A DNA stretch of 64,000 bases. It comes from an uncultured Desulfomonile sp. (GTDB taxonomy: Bacteria; Desulfobacterota; Desulfomonilia; Desulfomonilales; Desulfomonilaceae). Below are positions 8,531 through 17,240 of the stretch, one piece after another (the first letter of the stretch is position 1; every line of letters begins with the position of its first letter). The stretch lies in the NCBI GenBank assembly GCA_903952205.1, contig CAJBEZ010000012.1:1-64000 (forward strand). Direction: 5' to 3'. The notes beneath the pieces were generated by a model, which ran no database searches, had not been told where the DNA came from, and worked only from the letters and a program-made list of their open reading frames with translations. A program made the position numbers and the translations under genes.

Positions 8531-9664
8531 TTACTTAAGTCTAGCAATTTCCCGAATTGCTGCTGCCATGTCCTCACCACAAGACCAAACGGTTTGTCGA
8601 AAGCGATATCCTGCATTAAGTTTATGATTGATTTCTGATGCTGTTACAGCCCTTTGAGGTTCTATGCTTGGATTTATTCGCCAATCGAACTTAAGAGGAA
8701 CATAATACTCCTCCTTAGTAGAATCCTCCTTGTATCCATCTAGCGCCTTTCCAAAGGCTATTACACCGACCTGACTGTGGTACAAGAAAACGGAATCTCC
8801 TTTTTTAATTTCTCTGACAGCATGCCTTCTATCCCCGTACGCCGAGGCTTTTTCTTTCGTTAACATGTCCTGGTAGGCTAGCGGATCATCCTTGCGGGAA
8901 GTGTTAACCATGTAGTAACCGTAAAGTTGAGCTACCGGAATGCTCGTGGCAGTTGGTCCAATCTTCTTCCTAGATCGCACCTTTGATGGACAATTGATCC
9001 CCATACCTTTCAGAAGTTTCTGAATTTGATCTGGTTTATTCCTTGCTCGCCAGTAAACATTCTCTTTAGGAGATTCTCTAAATTTGCCCCATAAATGATA
9101 GACCCACGACTGACGTTTTTCCAATTCATCAAAGGCATTAAAGAGAGCTCTATCAAAGCGTATGGCATTATATGTGAACAATTGTGCTAACATCTCCAGC
9201 ACGCATGGAGGATTGTCTTTGAACTTGTCCCATATCCTGTTTTTATTTTGGGGATCTCCTGCCAGGTGATGAAGAGCGTGGCTGTCTTCGTGAATCCTGA
9301 CAATTTTAGAAAGCTGGTCGAATTCGACCAATGCGCCTTGGGTTCGCATATACTCTGAACATCGATGAATCTTATTTTCGTCAATTTTGATCAGCTTGTC
9401 CATGGGGCTGTAGATTCCGAGAGGATCAATGGTGTCTTCTAGAGACAACTCTACAGGGCTTGGTTCCAAATCTCTTAGCAAATCTTCTAGGAGATCATCA
9501 AACTGTTCGTCAGTCTCACTACGGAAAAGTATGGCGATAAGATCGGATTGGTAGTTAAACCAGCCATAAGGTACCTTGACGATGTCTGTTGGCATAGGAA
9601 TATTGATATCAAGAGTGTCAAATTCGACTTTGGGCTGCTCGGAAAGTATTAATTGTTTCCACAT
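8531..9664 (-). CDS. HExxH metalloprotease-like domain fused to a C-terminal EVE-like domain
   Basis: The middle of the 377-residue product carries IVRIHEDSHALHHL (about 118-131), an HExxH zinc motif, and about 30 residues later VLEMLAQLF, which could supply the third ligand Glu as in gluzincins. The C-terminal part (about 245-377: YGYYMVNTSRKDDP, AVREIKKGDSVFLYH, GVIAFGKALDG) matches the EVE domain pattern, a PUA-like fold that senses modified bases. A sensor-gated protease is the simplest reading; it is inferred. It lies in the middle of a run with a GIY-YIG-like gene and an EVE-nuclease, so it is probably part of one defence operon. Confidence 0.62.
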   Translation of the reverse strand: MWKQLILSEQPKVEFDTLDINIPMPTDIVKVPYGWFNYQSDLIAILFRSETDEQFDDLLEDLLRDLEPSPVELSLEDTIDPLGIYSPMDKLIKIDENKIHRCSEYMRTQGALVEFDQLSKIVRIHEDSHALHHLAGDPQNKNRIWDKFKDNPPCVLEMLAQLFTYNAIRFDRALFNAFDELEKRQSWVYHLWGKFRESPKENVYWRARNKPDQIQKLLKGMGINCPSKVRSRKKIGPTATSIPVAQLYGYYMVNTSRKDDPLAYQDMLTKEKASAYGDRRHAVREIKKGDSVFLYHSQVGVIAFGKALDGYKEDSTKEEYYVPLKFDWRINPSIEPQRAVTASEINHKLNAGYRFRQTVWSCGEDMAAAIREIARLK

Positions 9665-9840
9665 GATCGCACCTCCTGATATTAATTCACGATTTTCTAT
9701 TCATTGAACACATGGTGTTAAAGTTTCTGAGGTTCTATGACTTTCGCATAATGCTCAAATGAAAAATCCACAAAGTGTCTACAGTTCAATTGACACTACT
9801 AGCTTGATACTGAACTTTTCCCGGTGAAAAATTGATCTTG

Positions 9841-10422
9841 TCATACTCCATGATTCCTCGTGGGACGAAAGGTTCCGCAATGAATGAGTATAATGGGATG
9901 ATCAGGGGCTGTCTTTTTGCCCCAATCAGTCGTTGAAGGTTGTAGATCGTAGAGAAGATTCCTTTCTACCCGGTTGACTTTATCGAAGGATAGTTTAGCC
10001 AAGTATATATTGATAGCGGCAGCATAACGAAAGCCGTAGGCGGTAACCTTATTAAATTTCATTTCGTCAAAAAGTGTGTCCAGCACCTCACTGTTTTCAT
10101 GGTTACAGACCCACTTAATGCCGGTATCGGTGAACGGTGCAGGGATATGGTAATGGCCCCCGATAAGACATATATAATGTTGAAATTGTCGTACCCAGAG
10201 ACTGGGGTTTCCTGAAGCTCTTCCGACGTATTCGACAACATTACTGTCAGGCGTTTTCCACAGATAAACACCTGAGCATTTGAACTTTTCCTTGTATTCC
10301 TTCGTCAGAAGCAATTCTTTAAAAGAGAAAGGTCCTTCCCAATTCAATTCAACCCGAACCAATTGGGGGTCATCAACTGACTTTGGTTCAACAACGTCTT
10401 CCCTTCCCAACACTTCATTCAT
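9841..10422 (-). CDS. GIY-YIG-like nuclease domain protein
   Basis: The 193-residue product has the key GIY-YIG elements in order: CSGVYLW (GIY strand, about 50-56), VEYVGRAS (YIG strand, about 62-69), then an Arg in VRQFQHY (about 77) and a Glu in VERNLLYDLQP (about 163). In the family these form the metal and catalytic site that cuts DNA. The insertion between Arg and Glu is longer than in Slx4-type nucleases. The gene follows the WYL regulator by 85 bp and precedes the two EVE fusion genes on the same strand. Confidence 0.6.
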   Translation of the reverse strand: MNEVLGREDVVEPKSVDDPQLVRVELNWEGPFSFKELLLTKEYKEKFKCSGVYLWKTPDSNVVEYVGRASGNPSLWVRQFQHYICLIGGHYHIPAPFTDTGIKWVCNHENSEVLDTLFDEMKFNKVTAYGFRYAAAINIYLAKLSFDKVNRVERNLLYDLQPSTTDWGKKTAPDHPIILIHCGTFRPTRNHGV

Positions 10423-10507
10423 GACTTCAACTCCCTCTGTTAATTTAAGGAGACAACCGTTAGTTTATGAAATTTCAACAAAACAAAATTGTAAATAAAC
10501 GGTAATT

Positions 10508-11530
10508 CTACTCCGAGTCACAAGAGCAAATTATTACCATTCTATCAATCTTTTCCGAAACCTGCTTAACAATCAAGTCTGGTTTTATAAGTTTCGCCTG
10601 ATCCCCAAACGAAAGGATCCACGAAATTATTTCCGGTTCACTGGAAGCGGTGAACTTGATCCTAACCTTTTCACCGTCACGAGTTATGATCTGATCGTTG
10701 CTCCAAACTCGTTCTTCAACGTAAATAGCCGCCCATCCCGTGAATTCAGCCTCGACTTCAAACTTTTCGTCTTTAATGATTCCAAAAGTCTGATTGAACG
10801 CCTTCTGGAAGTCGTATTCCTTCGGAACCTCAAAATGGGCCTTGGTTTCATCGATTTCCACCTTCCTGAATCTGTGAATGGCTAACACCGGATCAAATTC
10901 GGGCTCAACATATTTTGTCTGCCAGGGATCTTTCGCCCTGAGCGCATGGAGATACAGGGCGTCCTTGTAAGAAAAGATCTTGAGAGGCTTGATATAAAAG
11001 GTCTTTGAACGTTCATTATATGGTGACTTGTATGTGACCTTGCAGACGTGCTTGTCGTTCATGGCTTTGATAAGAGCGCTGATGGTTTCCTGATGCGGGG
11101 TGTAGTCTATGGTGCCGGGATAGAAACAGGCAAAATTGGCGTCACAAATACTGGTCTGGTATTTTAAGAGCGCCCGGCTCTTGTCCAGGGCGTCTCTTGC
11201 CTCCTGGAAGAGCTGTTTTCCGAGGAGCCGCTCCGTAAACGCCCGGCACATCCACAAAAGATTCATTTCCGAAGGCGCCAGATAGGCGGCGGCAGGGGGT
11301 TTACGGCTCTTGATAACGTATACAGCCTCCCTTCCCCTCATCATCTTTTCTATTTCGACCTGATATGATGATTCGATGTCCCGGACAATACGCGCAATCG
11401 TCTGTTTGGAACAGTCCAGCATATTCGCCAGTTCAGTAAGACTATGCGGCCGTCCAGCGAACAGCAGGCTCGCAAAAAGCCTTATCACCTTCTCCCCGTA
11501 ACTCTTGTCCATGTCACGTTTTCTAGGCAT
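10508..11530 (-). CDS. WYL-domain transcriptional regulator
   Basis: The 340-residue product has an N-terminal winged HTH (SLTELANMLDCSKQTIARIVRDIE, about 32-60), a central WYL domain (about 150-230; KVTYKSPYNERSKTFYIKPL then ALYLHALRAKDP) and a C-terminal WCX extension. WYL proteins such as BrxR, DriD and PafBC regulate defence or DNA-damage genes and sense nucleic-acid-type ligands. It heads a minus-strand run of nuclease genes and once stood divergent from the AAA ATPase gene now at 13.4 kb: a broken copy of its 5' end lies immediately upstream of that gene, with the same palindromic element 137 bp from the start codon. It is the best candidate for the protein that binds that element. Confidence 0.88.
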   Translation of the reverse strand: MPRKRDMDKSYGEKVIRLFASLLFAGRPHSLTELANMLDCSKQTIARIVRDIESSYQVEIEKMMRGREAVYVIKSRKPPAAAYLAPSEMNLLWMCRAFTERLLGKQLFQEARDALDKSRALLKYQTSICDANFACFYPGTIDYTPHQETISALIKAMNDKHVCKVTYKSPYNERSKTFYIKPLKIFSYKDALYLHALRAKDPWQTKYVEPEFDPVLAIHRFRKVEIDETKAHFEVPKEYDFQKAFNQTFGIIKDEKFEVEAEFTGWAAIYVEERVWSNDQIITRDGEKVRIKFTASSEPEIISWILSFGDQAKLIKPDLIVKQVSEKIDRMVIICSCDSE

Positions 11531-11666
11531 TTGACCACATCCTCTATAACTCTGACGATCGATCCCGACCCTTTCTGAGCTTGTTTGATCAGTATCGAAG
11601 CCTTTCAGGCTGACTTCAGCTTACAGTGAAAGAACTCAAAGTTTCAACAGGAAAGATCGAACACAC

Positions 11667-11684
11667 ATCGTCTTATGGAACGAT
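11667..11684 (+). promoter_or_regulatory. Palindromic element copy 1 (partly decayed promoter)
   Basis: ATCGTCTTATGGAACGAT, an imperfect palindrome with ATCGT/ACGAT arms. It lies 137 bp upstream of the WYL start codon, exactly the spacing of copy 2 from the broken WYL start at 13143. The following TATAACTATTGCA seen in other copies has decayed here to ATGATAGTG, as expected if this copy was cut off from its gene by the insertion of the nucleotidyltransferase pair. Confidence 0.7.
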
Positions 11685-11883
11685 GAGAAAAATGATAGTG
11701 GAGAAAGAGCAGTCACATAGACGCAAAAGAGATCTTTTCAGTCACTTTAGTTTCAATTTCCACAAGGTCAGTCAATAAATTATGTCAAAGAATCAGGCGC
11801 CAACAAAATCGCTAGTAATATCATATTGCTTGTTCCACTAAAAAAGATCATATTTCTCACGTTTTAGTGAAAACCCGGGGGAT

Positions 11884-12240
11884 ATGATGAAAAAGGTTAA
11901 ATCTAATTGGATAGAGGAAATGCTATTCGATGAGTACCACCAGTCTAAAGATGTTTTAGCCTCTTTGGAAAAAAAGATTGAAGAGTATCCAAAAGGAAAA
12001 TTGGGGTTTAGAAAAAAAATAAACAAAAAATACGGTAGAGTTTATGAGTATCCTTGTCTGAGCTATTCCAAAAATAGCAAGGTCGTCAACCAACATATTC
12101 CTTGGTCAAAGTTCTCTGAAATCAAGGAGCGTATTAGGCTCAGAGATGAGATTATCAACCAGATAGCCTCTTATCGAGAAAGGATTCAATATCTTGCTAA
12201 AATCCTCAAGAAGTCAAGAAATAAGGAAGATCTTTCCTAG
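11884..12240 (+). CDS. Small basic coiled-coil-like protein, partner of the nucleotidyltransferase
   Basis: The 118-residue product is very rich in Lys and Glu with two helical stretches (about 5-35 and 80-113) and a short central GRVYEYPCLSYSK segment. It overlaps the following nucleotidyltransferase gene by about 45 bases, typical of a two-gene toxin-antitoxin or defence pair. The start could be the ATG at 11884 or the one three bases on. A+T content is visibly higher than in neighbours, suggesting transfer. I do not recognise the family; an antitoxin or RNA-binding role is a guess. Confidence 0.55.
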   Translation: MMKKVKSNWIEEMLFDEYHQSKDVLASLEKKIEEYPKGKLGFRKKINKKYGRVYEYPCLSYSKNSKVVNQHIPWSKFSEIKERIRLRDEIINQIASYRERIQYLAKILKKSRNKEDLS

Positions 12241-12895
12241 TCATATAGGCAGGATTATTACCGCCCTATGTTACGTGGGCTTCTTTGAACGCTCTGTTTT
12301 GATCGGAAGCTGGACCATGTTTTGTTATGGGGTAACTCTTGGCGTTAAGTGGCGCCTACACACAGGGGACATTGATCTGGCCGTTCAGGTTATACCAAGC
12401 GGTAAGAAACCAAGAATTGATTTAGAAAGAGTCTTACAAGAAGCTGGAGCCATATCCTTTTTCTCATCCTCGGATGGACTTATACGATTCTCAATTCCTG
12501 ATTACCGTATCGAGTTTATTGTCCACGATTACAAAGGAGGTAGAAAAAGAGAATCAGAGATTGTGACGATTTCGGACTTAAACATCAACGCACAACCCCT
12601 GCCTTTCATTCAAATGCTGTTGGACTTCTCAGAAAGGGTTGGTACGGATGATTTCTATGTTCGTATCCCAATTCCAGAGGCTTTCTTTTTTCACAAATTG
12701 ATTATAGCTCAAAGAAGGCGGCGGGAAGAGAATCAGAGAAAAGATCTCAACCAGTACCGAGCCTTATCCAGGTTTATTGAGGATGAAAAGCTTCTGCTTG
12801 TGACTAAAGCCCAAAAGATCGGGAAAGAGACAAAAAGAAAGATCCAGAGTTCATGTGAGATAATAACCTTCCCATATGAACGATTGGGGATATAG
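12194..12895 (+). CDS. Nucleotidyltransferase-fold protein (GSU2403/NTP_transf_8-like)
   Basis: The segment ALCYVGFFERSVLIGSWTMF then RLHTGDIDLAV has the order of the polymerase-beta-like nucleotidyltransferase active site: a Gly-Ser motif followed by Thr-x-Asp-x-Asp. The GFFERS-LIGSW phrase is characteristic of the GSU2403-type family. Such proteins often act in type IV-like toxin-antitoxin or abortive systems; that role is inference. The start is uncertain: TTG at 12194 fits the overlap with the upstream gene. The stop codon lies exactly where a duplicated piece of the WYL gene begins, so the cassette boundary is at about 12893. Confidence 0.65.
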   Translation: MLKSSRSQEIRKIFPSHIGRIITALCYVGFFERSVLIGSWTMFCYGVTLGVKWRLHTGDIDLAVQVIPSGKKPRIDLERVLQEAGAISFFSSSDGLIRFSIPDYRIEFIVHDYKGGRKRESEIVTISDLNINAQPLPFIQMLLDFSERVGTDDFYVRIPIPEAFFFHKLIIAQRRRREENQRKDLNQYRALSRFIEDEKLLLVTKAQKIGKETKRKIQSSCEIITFPYERLGI

Positions 12896-13143
12896 AGCGC
12901 TGATGGTTGACTGATGCGGGGTGTAGTCTATGGTCCCAGGATGGAAACAGGCAAAATTGGTGTCACAAAGATTGGTCTGGTCTTTTAAGAGCGCCCGGCT
13001 CTTGTCCAGGGCGTCTCTTTAGAACAGTCCAGCATATTGGCCAGTTCAGTAAGACTATGAGGCCTTCCGGCGAACAGCAGGCTCGCAAAAAGCCTTATCA
13101 CTTTCTCCCCGTAACTCTTGTCCATGTCACGTTTTCTGGGCAT
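12893..13143 (-). pseudogene. Broken second copy of the WYL regulator 5' half
   Basis: This stretch repeats positions 11078-11530 on the same strand with ~90% identity, but lacks an internal ~200 bp (between GGGCGTCTCTT and GAACAGTCCAGC) and the whole 3' part. The start codon (ATG at 13143) and the upstream ~170 bp, including the palindromic element, are retained. It shows that the WYL gene originally lay divergent to the AAA ATPase gene. Confidence 0.88.
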
Positions 13144-13279
13144 CTGAACACATCCTCTATAACTCTGACGATCGATCCCGACCCTTTCTGAGCTTGTTTG
13201 ATCAGTATCGAAGCCTTTCAGGCTGACTTCACCTTACAGCTAAAGAATTTAAAGTTTCAACAAGAAAGATAGGACATAC

Positions 13280-13317
13280 ATCGTCTTATGGAACGATCAG
13301 TAAATATAACTATTGCA
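13280..13317 (+). promoter_or_regulatory. Palindromic element copy 2 with TATAACTATTGCA box, promoter of first AAA gene
   Basis: ATCGTCTTATGGAACGAT (13280-13297) then TATAACTATTGCA (13305-13317). The core ends 68 bp before the AAA start codon at 13365, matching the 69 bp of copy 5 in front of the paralogous ATPase. The second box is a plausible -10 region. I infer an operator-promoter. Confidence 0.72.
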
Positions 13318-13364
13318 GGGCAGGACAACGTGTCCCCGAATGAGCCGGAATGAAGGAGACTAAA

Positions 13365-15596
13365 ATGGGACGACATGGTCGTAGACGCGCCGAAAATTCC
13401 TTCGGTTTTCCCCTGATAACGGTTTCTGATAATTCGGAGGCTTTTCTCAGAAGCAGGCTTATGACCTACATGCAAAGAGTTATGAATCAGAATCCGGAGC
13501 TTGACGAGGACATCTTTGAAGCCCTGTACTGGATGCTAGGCCGAGAATCCTGTTTGGATTATCTCAATTCCATTGCAAAGCTGGTTACTGATCGGGAATG
13601 TCCAAACCAGGATGAATTTGAAACGGCGGTAGAATCAAAAGAATCTTTCGCTGAAAGATGCACGAATATTCTCCGTTCAATCCCAAAAAAAGACAGACGC
13701 TTTGCCGAATCAGCCGCAAGAACATCATTGGACAAGCGGTTACAGGACATCCCATACGATGGGACTTCGAACTTTGAGCAAAATGTGCAGGAATTCAGGA
13801 GGATCTTTAACCTTGATGACAAGGAAACTGAACTGTGCATTTTCCTGTTCACACTTGACACACTAGAGTATCTCACAGGCCATTTCTTTTCGACTGAACT
13901 CGACTGTCGATCATATTTAGGCAGAAAATGGCTGGCCGTGACAATTGATTGCCCGGTTTCAGACCTGATTAAGGTGATCAACGGCAAGTTAAGGAAAATT
14001 GGAATTGTTATGATGCTACCTGATGAGGAGTTGCACCTTGATGACAGCATGGTGAGACTGCTGACTGACCCGGTTCCAGACCTGTTCCAAACAGAATTTT
14101 TTCGAAAAGTCAAACCCGATGCTATCCCTCTTGACTCACACATTGTCGACAAAAGATCCACCCAATTTATTCTCGACCTACTTGCTCGCAAGCCGCAGAC
14201 ATCTACTCATGTCCTGATTTATGGGCCGCCGGGAACTGGCAAGACAAGCTATGCTTATGGACTTGCCCAAAAAATGGGGTTGACTGTCTACCTTATGGAA
14301 CATGGCGGCAAGGAGGACCATGTTTCTCGGAGGGCAGCCGTAACCGCCTGTGTGAACGTGGCCAGCGGATCTGACGGATCGCTGATAATTACGGATGACG
14401 CGGACGCCGTTCTTAACACCAAAGATTCCTGGACGCACTCCGGTGAAACGCCGGACAAGCCGTGGTTGCACGAAATACTCGATAAGCCTGGGGTCAGGAT
14501 GATTTGGACAGTCAATTCCGTGGCCGACATTGAGGAATCAGTCGCCCGTCGATTTTCTTTCAGCCTTGAGTTCAAGCCGTTCAACAAGAAACAACGCATT
14601 CGGGTCTGGCAAAACATAGTGCGAACCCACAATGTGAAGCGTTTCTTAAGGGACCCCGAGATAGAAGATCTTGCGACCCGTTTCAACACAAGCGCCGGAG
14701 TAATAGAGCAGGTAGTTCGAAAGGTCTCCGAGTTAAGGGGGCGTTCCCAGCTAAATTTCAAGTCCTCTGTCGTGCTGGCCATGGAATCTCATGTCGGCCT
14801 TCAGAAGGGAGGGCACAGTCCAGAGAACGCAAATAGAACTGAAACCGACTTTACGCTGGACGGACTTAATCTTTCCGGGACTGATCCTCATTTGTTCATG
14901 GAAGAGATGAGGGCATTCAATGAATTCTCCAAAAAACCAAATACAAATAGTTCGGTTTCCATGTCGCTGTTGTTCCATGGGCCTGCGGGAACCGGCAAGA
15001 GCGCATTGGCGAGATTCGTAGCGTCTAATCTCGAGAAGGAAATTGTGTTGAAAAGGGCAAGCGATCTGTTCGCCAAGTATGTCGGTGAAACTGAGCAGAA
15101 CATCCGAAATGCTTATCAAGAAGCGCACTCAATGGAGGCGGTGCTAATTTTCGATGAGGCTGATTCACTGGTATTCAGCAGAGACAGGGCTGATCATTCA
15201 TGGGAATTGAGTTTTACGAATGAGTTCTTGACATGGATGGAGTCCTTCGAGGGCATCCAGATTTTCACCACGAACAGGCTGAGGGACATGGATAGCGCCA
15301 GTCTAAGGAGATTCAATCATAAGGTTGAATTCGGATACCTGAAGCCTGACGGCAATGTGATCTTCTATGAAAAGTTGATAGCGCCCCTGATCAATAAATC
15401 GGCCGGCGCTTTCACAGTTAAAGCGCTTAAAGGTTTATCTGGGCTTGCTCCCGGAGATTTTAAGTCTGTCAGGGACAGGTTCGCGTTCAGGAACAAACAA
15501 GATATTACGCATGAGGCACTGATAGCAGCGTTAGCTGATGAAGCGAGGGTCAAGGCGCTTCACGCAGGGCAAACCAGAATAGGTTTCGTGCCCTGA
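13365..15596 (+). CDS. Double-AAA ATPase (paralogue 1)
   Basis: The 743-residue product has a helical N-domain (about 1-250) and two AAA modules. Module 1: GPPGTGKTS near 287, SLIITDDADAV near 340 and MIWTVNSVADIEESVARRFSF (sensor 1 and Arg finger). Module 2: GPAGTGKSALA near 539, LIFDEADS near 594 and IFTTNRLRDMDSASLRRF. The layout is like Cdc48/SpoVK-type unfoldases or remodelling ATPases. ATG at 13365 is chosen over the in-frame ATG at 13350 because AAGGAG sits six bases before it. A second copy starts at 22651 with about 70% identity. The Walker B of module 1 is DDAD instead of DEAD, so that module may bind more than hydrolyse ATP. Confidence 0.85.
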   Translation: MGRHGRRRAENSFGFPLITVSDNSEAFLRSRLMTYMQRVMNQNPELDEDIFEALYWMLGRESCLDYLNSIAKLVTDRECPNQDEFETAVESKESFAERCTNILRSIPKKDRRFAESAARTSLDKRLQDIPYDGTSNFEQNVQEFRRIFNLDDKETELCIFLFTLDTLEYLTGHFFSTELDCRSYLGRKWLAVTIDCPVSDLIKVINGKLRKIGIVMMLPDEELHLDDSMVRLLTDPVPDLFQTEFFRKVKPDAIPLDSHIVDKRSTQFILDLLARKPQTSTHVLIYGPPGTGKTSYAYGLAQKMGLTVYLMEHGGKEDHVSRRAAVTACVNVASGSDGSLIITDDADAVLNTKDSWTHSGETPDKPWLHEILDKPGVRMIWTVNSVADIEESVARRFSFSLEFKPFNKKQRIRVWQNIVRTHNVKRFLRDPEIEDLATRFNTSAGVIEQVVRKVSELRGRSQLNFKSSVVLAMESHVGLQKGGHSPENANRTETDFTLDGLNLSGTDPHLFMEEMRAFNEFSKKPNTNSSVSMSLLFHGPAGTGKSALARFVASNLEKEIVLKRASDLFAKYVGETEQNIRNAYQEAHSMEAVLIFDEADSLVFSRDRADHSWELSFTNEFLTWMESFEGIQIFTTNRLRDMDSASLRRFNHKVEFGYLKPDGNVIFYEKLIAPLINKSAGAFTVKALKGLSGLAPGDFKSVRDRFAFRNKQDITHEALIAALADEARVKALHAGQTRIGFVP

Positions 15597-15664
15597 GAGT
15601 TTCCTAACGAGGTTGGCAACAGATGAAAACACACAAGCCATCGTAGAGAGAATGGAGGTCTAAA

Positions 15665-15919
15665 ATGAAAAAGGTCGTATTGATTATAACAGCGCTCTTA
15701 AGCCTTGGGATGTTAGCCCAGGCGGGATCGCCAACTGTCCGAAGTCAAATTCGCAACCCTTCAGGGAAGCTTTTATACAATACCAGTACAACAGGCAACA
15801 CGACCGAAGTACGGAACCCGAGCGGCAAACTCATTATTAAATCGAAAACAACCGGGAATAAAACCGAGGTCCGGTCGCCGACGGGCAAGCTTCTGGAGAC
15901 CATAAAAACCACAAAATAG
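15665..15919 (+). CDS. Secreted protein with three 20-residue YD-like repeats
   Basis: Signal peptide MKKVVLIITALLSLGMLAQA is followed by three units beginning RNPSGKLLYNT, RNPSGKLIIKS and RSPTGKLLETI, each about 20 residues with a Thr-Gly-Asn turn between. The h-x-N/D-x-x-G-x-L spacing resembles YD/RHS repeats, which form beta strips. A good ribosome site (TGGAGG) lies before the ATG. It follows the AAA gene by 68 bp and probably shares its transcript. Periplasmic or surface location is inferred; function unknown. Confidence 0.68.
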   Translation: MKKVVLIITALLSLGMLAQAGSPTVRSQIRNPSGKLLYNTSTTGNTTEVRNPSGKLIIKSKTTGNKTEVRSPTGKLLETIKTTK

Positions 15920-15955
15920 GGACTGGCAAAGACACATAAGGACACGGTTAAAAAC

Positions 15956-16276
15956 ATGAAAACTCTACTTGCTGCAATTCTTCAGATTCTGGTGTCGATT
16001 GCGTTACTTTTCGTGGGCACTCTGATCGCCGGTTTCTTCCTTGTCATATTCCTGATCTGGGGCTGGCCATTGACCATATTGCTGGTAATTGTCGCTGGTC
16101 AGAAAATCTATTTTCCTCCTGAAGTCAGACGAAACATCGCAGACAGGTTCAATCGTCCATGCATGTGTGCGCCAGACCCCAGATTCAGGGCGATGCAGAT
16201 CCAGGAATTACCTCATGAACCGGCTGATGGCGACTTGCGTGAAAGTGATGAGCGAATCCCGACGCTCCTGCATTAG
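15956..16276 (+). CDS. Small membrane protein, two predicted helices
   Basis: The 106-residue product starts with a long hydrophobic segment (about 5-30) and a second one (about 33-52) separated by a short turn, followed by a cytoplasmic-type hydrophilic tail with PCMCAPDPRFRAMQIQEL. It lies 36 bp after the YD gene and 45 bp before the next gene, in what looks like one transcript from copy 2 of the palindromic element. I do not recognise the family. Confidence 0.55.
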   Translation: MKTLLAAILQILVSIALLFVGTLIAGFFLVIFLIWGWPLTILLVIVAGQKIYFPPEVRRNIADRFNRPCMCAPDPRFRAMQIQELPHEPADGDLRESDERIPTLLH

Positions 16277-16321
16277 CGGAAAACAAATGACGGAAATCCA
16301 AAAAGGAAGTGGAGATGATCT

Positions 16322-16975
16322 ATGACACCAAAATGGCTTAGGAACTTTTCAAATTCTCTTGGTTTGATGGCCCCGAGCATTCAGATCAGCCAAGAATATG
16401 GCAGGTTGATTCAAATGGGGGACTATGGGCGTTACACTGATAGTGATGTTGAGATAAGCTGCTATGAGAATGTCCATTGCTTTGTGGAAAAGGGTATGGG
16501 GTCCCATTGCGACGAAATTGGGAAAGTTCTCCGACTAATAGACTGTTTTCTGACCGATGTAAAAAGAGGAATGTATCGTTTCGATATGTATTTGTTCGGA
16601 AGTATTGAAGAACATAGAGAGGATAACCGTTTGTGGCGATTTCTTTATCAATATGGGAAATCCATGGAACGCTATAACAATTTGCCGGCTTGGGCCAAAC
16701 ATATTTGCGACAGGGCTGGGACAGAGGTCTGTTCAGAAGGAGCCTATTTCCCCACTTGTTCCCAAGTCGGTCACGAGGACCTCGCCATAGTCTTTACAAC
16801 TTCTCAAGTCAAGGTAAACGAAAAATCAAAGCATAGCTACAAAAGCAATAAACGTCATTTTTTCTGGTTTCTTCTGGACGAACCGGAACTTAAATTTGTT
16901 CACGGACTTCGCTTTGAACCAGATTTTATTAATGTTGAACCGCAGGGAACGGACGATGAGCTTAGACCATTTTGA
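16322..16975 (+). CDS. Unknown protein, possibly a degenerate VWA (von Willebrand A) fold
   Basis: The 217-residue product has a pattern reminiscent of bacterial VWA-like domains: NVHCFVEKGMGSHCDEI (position of the usual DxSxS metal site, here ExGxGS), LRLIDCFLTDVKRG, FDMYLFGSIEE (second strand), EDLAIVFTTSQVKV (strand where T-D-G is usual) and HFFWFLLDEPEL. The resemblance is by eye and the metal-site residues are altered. It would fit the common pairing of AAA ATPases with VWA proteins (MoxR-VWA, RavA-ViaA). It is co-directional with the AAA gene. If not VWA, it is an orphan. Confidence 0.4.
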   Translation: MTPKWLRNFSNSLGLMAPSIQISQEYGRLIQMGDYGRYTDSDVEISCYENVHCFVEKGMGSHCDEIGKVLRLIDCFLTDVKRGMYRFDMYLFGSIEEHREDNRLWRFLYQYGKSMERYNNLPAWAKHICDRAGTEVCSEGAYFPTCSQVGHEDLAIVFTTSQVKVNEKSKHSYKSNKRHFFWFLLDEPELKFVHGLRFEPDFINVEPQGTDDELRPF

Positions 16976-17240
16976 CCAGTTGCATTTCGGGGTTCGTCCA
17001 CTCGACCTTTTGTCTGTTTACGGGGTGGATCATCTTGAATATAAGCTTAACAGTGCCCTTTTGATAATTCTAACTGGCTTACATCGAAGCTTTTGCGTCT
17101 CTTCTTAAAAGAATTGATAAGTAGCGCGGTAAAGGCAATAATACGGGAGAAATTTCTGATCAGGCGAACGAACAGCGCTCTTCTGAATTTATTTGAGCGC
17201 TATCTTGAAACAAACCAGTTAAAGAAAGGAGAAGTTTGTC

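Noticed and set aside
12907-13191. Plus-strand open frame of 94 codons
   Set aside because: It is antisense to the duplicated WYL gene start and has no homology.
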